From Chrysochromulina parva (lineage: Eukaryota; Haptophyta; Prymnesiales; Chrysochromulinaceae): a stretch of DNA of 20,826 nt. Both the position numbers and the translations under genes were made by a program. Position 1 is the stretch's first letter; each line of letters starts with the position of its first letter. The notes under the pieces are model-generated. The model saw only the letters and a program-made list of their open reading frames with translations, was not told the DNA's origin and did no database searches. Shown here piece after piece: positions 1-8,120 of the stretch. Location: positions 1 to 20,826 of the forward strand of contig PJAB01000785.1 in the NCBI GenBank assembly GCA_002887195.1, read 5' to 3'.

Positions 1-1
1 G

Positions 2-181
<180 letters not shown>

Positions 182-481
182 GGGCGTTCCACGGGCTGGC
201 CCCCGCCACACGCGTGAAGTCTGCTGTATGTTAATCAACAGCCTCGTCTAATGACGTCCTGATGAGAGCGAGGATTGCGGGTGCCAGTGAGATAGCTGTG
301 ACGAGCTCCTTTGCCGTAAAGCGCACTGAAACACTCAGCATAAACGGGGATAAATTTTAAATATATTGCAATATCGCGGCTGGATACGCAGGAGGATACG
401 TTGCCGACTCAACGCTCACGTGTCGCGCACCGGTACGGTAGTAGCAGACCGCGCTAACCGCGCATTATACAAATACATCGT
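182..481. other. Convergent 3' intergenic region
   Basis: This gap lies between the ubiquitin stop and the stop of the minus-strand plastid SDR-like gene, so it should hold both 3' UTRs. It is locally AT-richer near 340-372. At 429-440 it carries an ACCGGTACGGTA word of the kind that recurs in other gaps of this window. No gene is seen. Confidence 0.5.
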
Positions 482-2107
482 TCAAGCTGCGTCCAAATCC
501 TCGGCCAGCCGCCTGAGCAGCCGCTTCTCACTCTCCACCTTGACGAGTGGGGTGAACTGTTTTCGCCCCTCCGTCTTGGAGCGTCGCCACACCGGTTCCA
601 TCTCGGCACGCACGATACGTACGCGACCCTTCTCCACGAGTAGATCGAGGGCGCCGTCGAAGTCACCCTTCATCCGCTCATCACCGTCGTCATCGACGTA
701 CTCGGCGCCCGACGCCAAGAAACGGATGCGCGCACCTGTCGGCAGCGCATCCACCAACTCCAGCCGCTTCGCAGCGGCCGCTGCTGCCCTCGTGGGCAGA
801 TCGAGCACCGTGAACGGCGAGCGCAGCAGGGGCTCCTCGTCCTCTCCAGTCGCGCTGCTCAGCTCGCGCGCCCAGCCGCGCACCCACGCAACCATCTCCT
901 CACGCGTCACGTGTGAAGGCGTGCGCAACCTTGCGATCTCCGGCCCGAGCAGCTTGAGGAATTCGTCAGCCCAGTCGCCGCTGCTGCCCGCGCCAAGGGA
1001 GAATCGGCAGTCCTCCGCCTCGGGCCTCCGCAACGCCTCACGCACGGCCCGTGTGGCCAACGAGGGCGACACAGCTCCCTCGAGCACGTCACCAGCCGCG
1101 ATCTGGATGCCACGAGGCGCCCGTGACGGCGCCTCGCTTGGGAGGTCACGCACCTCGAACCGCATCACGGAGCTCACTGCGCCGACTGCCGCCGCCGCAG
1201 AGCAGATGGCCTGCTCTGCGGCTCGCTGTCGGTCGAGCCCGAGTCCGCTGAACACGTTCCGGAGTGCAAACGCCGGATCGAAGGTGCGATCGACGCCGCG
1301 CGGCGCCAGCAGCAGCACTCGGCGCAGCGTCGGCGGCAACACCCGAGCTGCGGCCGCAACGAATGTCGGGCTGACACCGCCGTTAGATACAGCGCCGCTG
1401 CATACGAGGACGAGCCCTTCGCACTTGGACAAGGCGCGGCGGAGCGACCCAGAGGCAGGCAGGGTCGGGTCAGCGCACCCCGGTGGCACGTTCAAGGAGC
1501 AGACGGTCGCATTGTACCCGCACGACGCCAGACCGTCGACTAGCGCCGCGCCAAATGGGGAGGCGACGCCGGCCACGATGATCGAGGCACCTCGAGGCAG
1601 GAAAGAACTTTTGAGCGGCGGTACTGTGCTAACGTTGCGGCTTTTGAACGAAGGAGGCGCGGCCGCCTCGAGCTCATCGAGCAGGACCCGCGCTCGCTCG
1701 GCCAACGCGTCTCGCTTCTCGGCCGCCATGGCCTCTGCCTGCTCCTCCAGAAACTGCTCCACCAGCTCAAAGTCACCTTTGACCTGCGCGCCGACAGCGG
1801 CCACCTCGTCCTGCAGCTCGCTGATGAATGCATCGAGATCGCGCTTTTCTCGTGCCGCCGCAAGAGCTGCTGTCGCAACATCAGCTGAAACCCAATCTCT
1901 CAAGCCCTCAAGCTCGAGGAGAAGCACGTCCAGGCTGTCGCGGTCGAAGCCAGGGTCCAATTCGGCATCTAAGCGCGTTGGCCGTGAGCGCGTGCGTCTG
2001 TGTGCATCCGTGTGGAGTCGACCATCATCCGTGTGCAGCCGAAGATGAACGGGCGGCGATGTAAACGCTGCCGCAGCCATCAGCACGGTCGCGGTCGCGA
2101 TGAGCAT
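482..2107 (-). CDS. Plastid-targeted coiled-coil protein with SDR-like (NAD(P)-binding) domain
   Basis: Intronless gene of 541 aa from the ATG at 2107. The open frame extends further upstream without another ATG, and this Met places a signal peptide at the very N terminus. Residues 1-15 are hydrophobic and end in AAAAF, followed by TSPP and an Arg/His/Thr-rich stretch to about 47. This is a bipartite plastid presequence with the expected Phe at the cleavage point. Residues about 55-150 are rich in Glu, Ala, Leu and Lys and look coiled-coil. Residues about 173-372 resemble an atypical short-chain dehydrogenase/NmrA fold: a beta strand and glycine loop (IIVAGVASPFG), then a chain like the NAD(P)H-binding PF13460 type. 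No YxxxK catalytic pair is evident, so a binding or scaffold role is possible. The C-terminal ~170 residues are charged and unassigned. Substrate unknown. Confidence 0.75.
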   Translation of the reverse strand: MLIATATVLMAAAAFTSPPVHLRLHTDDGRLHTDAHRRTRSRPTRLDAELDPGFDRDSLDVLLLELEGLRDWVSADVATAALAAAREKRDLDAFISELQDEVAAVGAQVKGDFELVEQFLEEQAEAMAAEKRDALAERARVLLDELEAAAPPSFKSRNVSTVPPLKSSFLPRGASIIVAGVASPFGAALVDGLASCGYNATVCSLNVPPGCADPTLPASGSLRRALSKCEGLVLVCSGAVSNGGVSPTFVAAAARVLPPTLRRVLLLAPRGVDRTFDPAFALRNVFSGLGLDRQRAAEQAICSAAAAVGAVSSVMRFEVRDLPSEAPSRAPRGIQIAAGDVLEGAVSPSLATRAVREALRRPEAEDCRFSLGAGSSGDWADEFLKLLGPEIARLRTPSHVTREEMVAWVRGWARELSSATGEDEEPLLRSPFTVLDLPTRAAAAAAKRLELVDALPTGARIRFLASGAEYVDDDGDERMKGDFDGALDLLVEKGRVRIVRAEMEPVWRRSKTEGRKQFTPLVKVESEKRLLRRLAEDLDAA

Positions 2108-2254
2108 CGCGTCAGAGGAGAGCCCAATAATGGAGAAGTGGAAAGGAACTTTCAAGTTTCGTCGTACGATCAGGAGAACGCCTCGTTCCCCTTTTCTCGA
2201 ACACAACTCTGTGTGTACCGGAGCCAGCGCCGCGCCGCGGCGCAGCGCGCTGCT
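2108..2254 (-). promoter_or_regulatory. Presumed promoter/5' UTR of the plastid SDR-like gene
   Basis: The 147 bp between the start of the plastid SDR-like gene and the stop of the next minus-strand gene must hold the promoter of the former and the 3' UTR of the latter. No TATA box or other clear element is seen. The assignment is by position only. Confidence 0.3.
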
Positions 2255-3967
2255 CTACCCAGCCACCGCAACCGCGATGGAATCCGTGGCCTCCTTGAGC
2301 AGGGCGGCTACATCGGGTGCGGGCCCACCCGACGGCCGCGCCGCCCTCATCGCGCTCTTGGTGCGTATGAGATCGATCGCTGCGGCGCAAACGTCCCGCG
2401 CCCCAACAGCGCCGAGCAGCTGCAGCACCGCCATGCTCTCCTCCACCAGCGGACTGCTCTTTGCCATGCTCTTTGCGCCCGGCACGGCGTGCAAAACCTG
2501 GTGCACGGCGACGGCGGCGCGCAGATGCGCTGCGATGGTATGCCTGGCCACGAGAGAGGCGTGCGCGGCGGCGCGAGGCCATGCGTGGGAGAGCAGGCAG
2601 TGGATGAGCTTGAGCGCGTCGCGCGCCCCTTGGAAACGAGCGCTCGCTGCCGCGGCAGCAGCGGCAGCAGCCACAGCAGCAGCAGCGTCATCCGCCTCGG
2701 ACGCCGTGATGACCTTGAAGACCTGTGGTCGGATGGCAGCGCTTGCAGTCTCCACCTCTGCGTCCAGGAGATGCACGGTGGACTTGAGCATGGGTGCGAG
2801 CTGGCAGCAGATACGCAGCCCAAACTGCGCGATGAGCGTGGGCAGGTGCGCCAGGTAGAGCCGACGGGCCGCCGGGTACGGAGCCACGTACAGCAGCTCC
2901 GTCGCCATCGCCTCAAGCAACGAGAGATGCTGCGCCTCCCGAGCTCCGGCGTCGGCGAGCGCATGCTCGGAGGTCGCATGCGGCCACGCCGCAAAGAGCG
3001 CAGGCAGCAGCCAGCGCAGCACGACGCCCTCACGGAACACGAGTAGCCTCCGAAGCTGATGCACCACGAGTGCACCTTGCCAACGCACGTCAACGGTAGG
3101 TAGTTCGTCGATGCAGTGCGCGATCGCCCGCAACACGGAGGCACGCGCAGGCGCGTCGAGGACGTCCGACCAGCGCACTAGTAACGGCAGCAGCTTGTGC
3201 GCGTCACTCGCGCTCGCCAGGTACGGCCGACGTAGCGATCGAACGCAGTGGCTTAGAGCGGCGGCCCAGCGCCGCGTGCGGTGGGTGCTGCGCTGCGCCT
3301 GTGCGCACTCGAGCTCCGCGTGGAGCAGCCGGCAGATGGGGCCGTGCAGCACGGCCTGCAGCCTGACGAGCGGCATGCCCGCGGCCAGCGCGACCATCGT
3401 CGCTGCCTCCGACGCTTGAGCTGCGAGCGAAGGTAAGTGGCACGGCTCAAGCCATGATGGCTCGATACCTCTGGCATCGTCAGCCACGCTCGGGCTCTCC
3501 ACGCCCCCCTCAGCTGCGACCTCGTAGATCCCAACCAGCAGCCGCACTGGCAACGGACACTGCGAGCGCACAGTGCGCCGAGCAGCGTCCGCATCCGCCA
3601 CCTCCTGTTCCATCGTGGCTCGGCGGCGCTCAGTGGCGCTATTGTTGCGCGGCGGTGAGGCGCTGGTGCTAGCGTCCGCCGAGATGGTGAACGAGGCGCT
3701 GCCCTTGGTCATCTCCAATAGCTTCAGCAGCAGTTGCAGCGCGGCCGCGGTTCGGGTGGGCCAAGAACCGAGGGCAGGCGACGAGGACGCTGAAGTGCCA
3801 TCAGCCCAGCCGTCGAGCGCCGCCTGCACTTCCTTGGTTGGTAGCAGCCAATCCGGCACACGAACCATCAGGGCTTCTGCCATGGCGCTGCAATCACTAT
3901 CATTCATGTCTTCAAGCACGCGGCTGGCATCATGACGGAGCGCGTCGTCGGAAATGAAGGCGAGCAT
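2255..3967 (-). CDS. HEAT-repeat-like protein, candidate TTI2 (Tel2-interacting protein 2)
   Basis: Intronless 570-aa protein starting at the ATG at 3967. It is almost entirely alpha-helical, leucine/alanine-rich and without membrane segments. The central and C-terminal part has the paired-helix rhythm of HEAT repeats. The stretches around RWSDVLDAPARASVLRAIAH, VLRWLLPALFAAW and the block ARRLYLAHLPTLIAQFGLRI resemble TTI2, where a final block reads roughly as 'R..Y..hLP..i..lGl..vrhL'. TTI2 works with TEL2 and TTI1 in the TTT complex, which with HSP90 matures PI3K-like kinases such as TOR, ATM and ATR. A poly-alanine tract encoded by an imperfect GCT/GCC run near 2654-2687 lies in the C-terminal third and is probably a lineage-specific loop. 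A generic armadillo/HEAT protein is the alternative. The family call is by eye and moderate. Confidence 0.5.
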   Translation of the reverse strand: MLAFISDDALRHDASRVLEDMNDSDCSAMAEALMVRVPDWLLPTKEVQAALDGWADGTSASSSPALGSWPTRTAAALQLLLKLLEMTKGSASFTISADASTSASPPRNNSATERRRATMEQEVADADAARRTVRSQCPLPVRLLVGIYEVAAEGGVESPSVADDARGIEPSWLEPCHLPSLAAQASEAATMVALAAGMPLVRLQAVLHGPICRLLHAELECAQAQRSTHRTRRWAAALSHCVRSLRRPYLASASDAHKLLPLLVRWSDVLDAPARASVLRAIAHCIDELPTVDVRWQGALVVHQLRRLLVFREGVVLRWLLPALFAAWPHATSEHALADAGAREAQHLSLLEAMATELLYVAPYPAARRLYLAHLPTLIAQFGLRICCQLAPMLKSTVHLLDAEVETASAAIRPQVFKVITASEADDAAAAVAAAAAAAAASARFQGARDALKLIHCLLSHAWPRAAAHASLVARHTIAAHLRAAVAVHQVLHAVPGAKSMAKSSPLVEESMAVLQLLGAVGARDVCAAAIDLIRTKSAMRAARPSGGPAPDVAALLKEATDSIAVAVAG

Positions 3968-4464
3968 TAAGAATGCACATTAAGAACGGGTCTGGACGTT
4001 CATGTTAATACACACAACACGTACAAAGCCCAGAAGAGAAGACAAAACAAACCCCCCAAAACAAGGCCCCGAAGGAAGACACATGCAGGCAGAGAGCCGA
4101 GAAACAGCCTATGAGAGAAGATCGGCGAGACCCAAATATGAACTCGGGAGGGAGCGCGCCCGTGGACGTTCACACCGCAACTTGGCCCTCGCGGCGTTCA
4201 CACGATGCGACGGCTCCTAAGTGAACCAGACCGATTTGACCAGGTAACGCCAGTATGTAGTACATGCCAAATGCACTCGGAGGGTGCAGGAAATTCCTCG
4301 CCGGCCTCGTTTTTCTCAATTCCTTCTTGTCGTACGACGGTCGGGCCTGGTGGACATGTGTGTGGACACGCGCACGCCAGAGGGCTTTCTCATACGTGCA
4401 TGTGTGATGTGAGTCGCTCTCTGACTCCATGACATATGTCTCTCGCGTTCGCTCCAACATCTCT
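3968..4464. other. Intergenic region upstream of the TTI2-like gene
   Basis: The 497 bp hold the 3' UTR of the next minus-strand gene and the presumed promoter of the TTI2-like gene. The part next to the TTI2-like ATG is purine-rich on the plus strand (about 4020-4150). Short open frames exist on both strands, but none has recognisable content. No TATA box or structural RNA is seen. Confidence 0.4.
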
Positions 4465-5310
4465 TCAACAAGACCCGCTCATGTACGCCCGTGCCTCATG
4501 CGCGAGCTCGGAGCAGCGCCTTGCGACCGCACGGAAGCGGCCATCCGTCTTCTCGGGCCAACGGTGCGCATAGGCAAACGAGCATGCGCCGCTCAGGGCA
4601 AGAAACTTGGGATCACCTATCAAGCACTTGCCGGTACCAAAGCCGACCATTGCCCCGGCTACGGCCGCATCGACCACGGTAGCGTCCCCTCGCTCGGGTT
4701 TGATGGCCTTGCGCAGGGCGGACGCCCCCTGCTCCACGCGCGAGAGCCACGATTCGAGAGAGCGCCGCGCGCCCTCGTCGAGCGATGAAGTGAGCGGGAT
4801 GACGCTGCCTCGCCCAGCACCACCTCCACGCAATCGCATCATCTCACCCAGCTCGCCTAGGCCCGCGTCTTCTGTTGACGGAATCGCAGCGCCAAGCTCT
4901 GCCAGCACATAGTCGCGCATGCGCTCGAGCGCCACTGCCTGCGGCTCTCCGCCACCCTTCCTCGCTCGCGCAATCCTGTCTGCCATCGCCTCGCGATACG
5001 CGGCGAGCTTCTCATCGAGGCTGTTCGCACAGCCGTACACTGTTGCGCCGGGCTCGGGATTTTGGACGAACGGTTGCAGCAAGAGTGTTCTTGCCTCTCG
5101 CAAGGCGGCCTGCGCCGTCTGGGGTTGATCAATCAGGGATCCAAGCAACTGGGCCATCTTGACGTTCCGCGATTGTGGATCGCGCGGCTGCGGTAGATCA
5201 ACCGAGGGAAAGATGTTCATCCGCGCCACGCCCGAGCGGGTGAAAATATGAGCCGAGCGGAGAACAGGAGCCGAGGGGAGGAAGAGGAAGCTCCACACGA
5301 GTCGCTGCAT
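4465..5310 (-). CDS. Unrecognised protein with possible organelle presequence and glycine-rich C-terminal helix
   Basis: I do not recognise this protein. The frame has three plausible ATGs: 5421 (318 aa), 5310 (281 aa) and 5220 (251 aa). I chose 5310 because it gives an N terminus rich in Arg, Ser and hydrophobics and free of acidic residues for over 30 residues, which looks like an organelle (mitochondrial-type) presequence. The middle region is helical and charged (DEKLAAYREAMADRIARARK). Near the C terminus, a hydrophobic stretch with small-residue spacing (AAVAGAMVGFGTGK) is followed by FLALSGACSFAYAHRWPEKT and a final amphipathic helix. The glycine/alanine stretch could be a single membrane helix or a packed helix hairpin. 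The gene is divergent from the kinase, with about 210 bp between start codons. Confidence 0.6.
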   Translation of the reverse strand: MQRLVWSFLFLPSAPVLRSAHIFTRSGVARMNIFPSVDLPQPRDPQSRNVKMAQLLGSLIDQPQTAQAALREARTLLLQPFVQNPEPGATVYGCANSLDEKLAAYREAMADRIARARKGGGEPQAVALERMRDYVLAELGAAIPSTEDAGLGELGEMMRLRGGGAGRGSVIPLTSSLDEGARRSLESWLSRVEQGASALRKAIKPERGDATVVDAAVAGAMVGFGTGKCLIGDPKFLALSGACSFAYAHRWPEKTDGRFRAVARRCSELAHEARAYMSGSC

Positions 5311-5519
5311 TGTTTCCGAAAGAAAGAACGCCCAATACGACGCTCCTCCGGCTCGTGTGGAGCTCGCCAAATGGGTGGTTGTGGCACACCAGAGAATCCA
5401 GAGAGAAGTACACTGTAGCATTTGTCTCGCCGGCTTTGCACCTTTGCTCGGTTTTCACTTTTGTGAACTCTTTTGTGTCTCGGCCGATTTTTTTGGTCCC
5501 CCCCGACGCTCCGCGATCG
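5311..5519. promoter_or_regulatory. Putative bidirectional promoter between unknown gene and kinase
   Basis: The 209 bp between the two divergent start codons must hold 5' control sequences for both genes if the chosen starts are right. A pyrimidine-rich run lies at about 5455-5510, just ahead of the kinase ATG. The kinase frame is open across this whole stretch without an ATG. No TATA box is seen. Confidence 0.35.
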
Positions 5520-7217
5520 ATGGGTGCTGCTGCACAGCCGCATCAGACGCCTCTCACTCCAGGCGTGTGGGCCTTTTTAGACTCGCCCGGATCCTATACG
5601 CCAGTGGCACTCTCGTCTACCAAGCTCGAGCGGCTCCGGGGACGCTTTGGGGATTTCCCCGAAGATACAATCCCGCCTGCAGTGATGGCGCCAAGCCATG
5701 CAGCTCCCGCACTACATGAGCGCAGTTCTCCTATCTGGGGGCCGCCAGATTCATCGCCGCCGCCAGCTGGAGCCGAGCCCCCAGCTGCAGAAGCTCAGCC
5801 CGTGATCACCCCGCTGAATCTGGCGCGCAGTTTGGCTCACCATGCGGCGACCGCTGCAGCCCCTGTGGCTGCGCCTGCGGCGGCAGCACCAGCGAGCGGG
5901 AGCACCTGTAGCAGCAACAGCACCAGCATCAGCAGCACCACCACCACCAGCAGCAGCAGCGTGAGCAACAGCAAAGCCGTGCTGCCCAAGGGCGCGTTCC
6001 CGACGATCTCGCCAGTGCCAGGCGCGTCGAAGCCGCTTGCGGACGCCGCGCTGCATCCGACGCTTCTCAAGCGCTGGGAGCCGCAGCACCGGCTGGGCGC
6101 GGGCGGGTATGGCGTCGTGGTGAGCGTGTGCGACAAGGCGTCCGGCGCGATGCTCGTCGTCAAGAAGATCTCGGACGCCTTCATCTGCGCAGCCGACGCG
6201 CAGCGCTGCTTTCGCGAGGTTGCGTTCCAGAAAGCGGCGAACCATCCAAACCTACTGCCGCTTCTCGCCGTGTCGGTCTCGGCAACGGACCTGTACCTGT
6301 TGTGCCCGCCGATGGCGATGGACCTGCAGGGCGCCTTGCGACACAACCTGCTGCCTCACGCGCGTCAGAAGCGCTGCGTACTCTATCAGCTCTCGTGCGC
6401 GCTCGCATACATGCATGCGAGCGGCGCGCTGCATCGTGACCTGAAGCCAGCGAATGTGCTGCTCGATCTTGACGGCCACCTGCGCCTGTGCGATTTTGGG
6501 CTGTGCCGGAGCACGCCGACCCCCGACGAGGCCGCCCTCGCCACACCTCGCGCGCCGCTCGATGCGAGCAACGCGGCGGAGGTCGATGGCAGCCAGAGCG
6601 TGTCTGTAGGCTCGCGCTGGTACCGCGCGCCAGAGGTGCTGCTGGGCGCGAGCGTGTACGGCGCCTCGGCCGACATGTGGTCCTTCGGATGCATCGTCGC
6701 TGAGGTGCTCTCGGGGAAGACACTCCTCCTCGGCTCCTCCAGCCTTGGACAGCTGGCCAAGATCCTTGAGGTGACCGGTGGCCGGCCGGAAGCTGCTGAG
6801 CTCGCCGCGGATCTGAACTTGCCCGAGGAGCGCGCGCGCGCGGCGCTCGCGGCGCTGCCGATCACCCTTGCCCCGACGCGCCTGAGCAAGCTCTTGCCTC
6901 GTGTGCCTGCGGATGGCATCGATCTGGTGAACTCGTTGCTTCGGCGCCGCCCGACGGAGAGGGCGTCCTTCGACGCTGTGATTCGCCATTCGTATCTCGT
7001 GCCCTTCATCACAGAAGACGAGGGGCCTCGGCGCGCGTACGCGGCTGCGTCAGTGGGCACGGCCGATCGTTTCATCGCGCCGCTCGACGACCGCCGCCAG
7101 TTTGCTCCTCGCACATACCGCGAGTATTTCGAGCAGCACCTCGCCGAGACACTCGAGGCGTACCATGAGGCGCCGCCGCCCGCAGCTGCCCCGTCGGAGG
7201 CGGACATGGGCTGCTGA
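5520..7217 (+). CDS. CMGC-group, MAPK-like Ser/Thr protein kinase lacking the TxY motif
   Basis: Intronless, 565 aa from the ATG at 5520; the frame is open upstream without an ATG. Residues 1-180 are low-complexity (Pro, Ala, Ser, Thr) and presumably disordered. The kinase domain follows: glycine loop GAGGYGVV (193-200), catalytic Lys215 in VVKK, alpha-C Glu233, HRDLKPAN (305-312), DFG (325-327) and RWYRAPE (366-372), the CMGC signature. The C-terminal tail (APLDDRR...TYREYF) resembles the MAPK extension. At the place of the MAPK TxY there is Ser-Val-Ser (360-362), and the DFG-to-APE segment is longer than usual, with a Pro/Ala/Asp-rich insert. All catalytic residues are present, so activity is expected, but not through canonical dual Thr/Tyr phosphorylation. 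The DMGC end is short and unexplained. A CDK-like or ERK7-like assignment is possible. Confidence 0.9.
   Translation: MGAAAQPHQTPLTPGVWAFLDSPGSYTPVALSSTKLERLRGRFGDFPEDTIPPAVMAPSHAAPALHERSSPIWGPPDSSPPPAGAEPPAAEAQPVITPLNLARSLAHHAATAAAPVAAPAAAAPASGSTCSSNSTSISSTTTTSSSSVSNSKAVLPKGAFPTISPVPGASKPLADAALHPTLLKRWEPQHRLGAGGYGVVVSVCDKASGAMLVVKKISDAFICAADAQRCFREVAFQKAANHPNLLPLLAVSVSATDLYLLCPPMAMDLQGALRHNLLPHARQKRCVLYQLSCALAYMHASGALHRDLKPANVLLDLDGHLRLCDFGLCRSTPTPDEAALATPRAPLDASNAAEVDGSQSVSVGSRWYRAPEVLLGASVYGASADMWSFGCIVAEVLSGKTLLLGSSSLGQLAKILEVTGGRPEAAELAADLNLPEERARAALAALPITLAPTRLSKLLPRVPADGIDLVNSLLRRRPTERASFDAVIRHSYLVPFITEDEGPRRAYAAASVGTADRFIAPLDDRRQFAPRTYREYFEQHLAETLEAYHEAPPPAAAPSEADMGC
5909..5974 (+). 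repeat. Imperfect AGC/ACC trinucleotide tract inside the kinase gene
   Basis: A run of AGC, AAC and ACC triplets encodes a Ser/Thr/Asn tract in the disordered N-terminal part of the kinase. It is interrupted by other codons, so it should be only moderately length-variable. Confidence 0.8.
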
Positions 7218-8120
7218 GGCGCGGATGCGGCGCCGTGGTGAGCGACTCGTGGGTGGCGCCGTGGTGGGCGCGCTGTCGCCTCCTTGGGCGGGCGAGGGGC
7301 TACGGGCGAAGGAACGGAGAGTACAGAGTACGGGACTCGAGGACGGCTCTCGAGGGTACGTGGGGGCGGACCCCCTGTGGCGCGCCCGTTTCGCCCTGAC
7401 CCAGCTCCCCAGGACGTGGGCGACGTGCTTCCTGAGGGAGTGAGTGCGGTCCAGAGTCGAGAGTGAAGACGGTCCACATCGTGTCAGGCAGATGGGCGGG
7501 CGGCCTGTCTGGATATGATGGATCTAAGCCAACGAAGGGGAAGGGTGCATTAAAAGGTGCCAGTTGAGAGTACGTTGAACCCCAGACGTCCAAACGGGGC
7601 ACGATAATCGATATGGCATATGCCGCGCGGGACGCACGACGGCCCGTGACGCGCGCAACCCACACCCGCGTGACCCGAGAGACGCACGACCGGCGGGCGG
7701 CGGGGCGGACGGATACAGTTACCGTACCGTCTACGGCGGGTAGGGTACGTGATACATTACAGTCGGGTCGTTCCGTCCACGTCCGCTCTCTCCGTTAGTA
7801 ACGCGTCCCCTGAGGGAATGCCCTCTGCCGCTCGCAGAGACTGTTCGCGCAAAGCGCACTCAAATACACCCGATTGAAGGTGCGGGCCGCGGAGCCAGCG
7901 GCGACCAGCTCCGCAGCTGGTTCATGAGGTCCTTGGCCCTCGTTAGGCCCTTGGCGCACGGCTGGACTCGAACGCACAGTGCACGATCGTTCGCACACCC
8001 GCACCGCAGCACCCCCGCGGGGCGTCCAAAGCCAAATAGCCCCGCGCCTCCCGTCGCCGCCGCCCTCGGCGCTCCTCTCCCCGCCGCCAAGGCTTGCCTG
8101 ACGTGCCCATCTCGGCGCCT
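7218..8120. other. Long convergent intergenic region between kinase and TBCCD1 genes
   Basis: About 900 bp with no gene I can support. It should contain the two 3' UTRs. Visible items are a 12-bp direct repeat GGCGCCGTGGTG at 7229 and 7255, a TACCGTACCGT word at 7720-7730 and a GGCATATGCC palindrome around 7615-7624. Open frames on the minus strand at about 7795-8127 have no recognisable motif. A GTTCGAGTCC-like word on the minus strand near 7970-7980 is not part of a foldable tRNA. Confidence 0.4.

Noticed and set aside
366..2048. Long plus-strand open frame (560 codons) opposite the plastid SDR-like gene
   Set aside because: It is rich in Ser/Arg/Ala with no domain logic, which is the usual shadow on the complementary strand of a GC-rich gene. 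The minus strand has the targeting signal and a folded-domain pattern.
2000..3046. Long plus-strand frames opposite the TTI2-like gene
   Set aside because: Arg/His/Gln-rich shadow translation without motifs. The minus-strand frame starts at an ATG and gives a coherent helical protein.
4170..4460. Minus-strand 96-codon frame between the unknown gene and the TTI2-like gene
   Set aside because: No motif, no targeting signal and composition typical of non-coding DNA; it overlaps expected UTR and promoter sequence.
6252..7477. Minus-strand frames opposite the kinase
   Set aside because: The plus strand encodes a kinase with every catalytic motif; the antisense frames are composition artefacts.
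7616..7623. P1BS-like site GCATATGC (GNATATNC), target of plant PHR factors
   Set aside because: It lies in a convergent 3' region far from the SPX gene, and a six-fixed-base word is expected several times in 20 kb by chance. No such site was seen in the SPX/Myb intergenic region.
7965..7990. Possible minus-strand tRNA from a GTTCGAGTCC word
   Set aside because: The bases on either side of the loop do not pair as a T stem, and no acceptor, D or anticodon arms can be folded around it.
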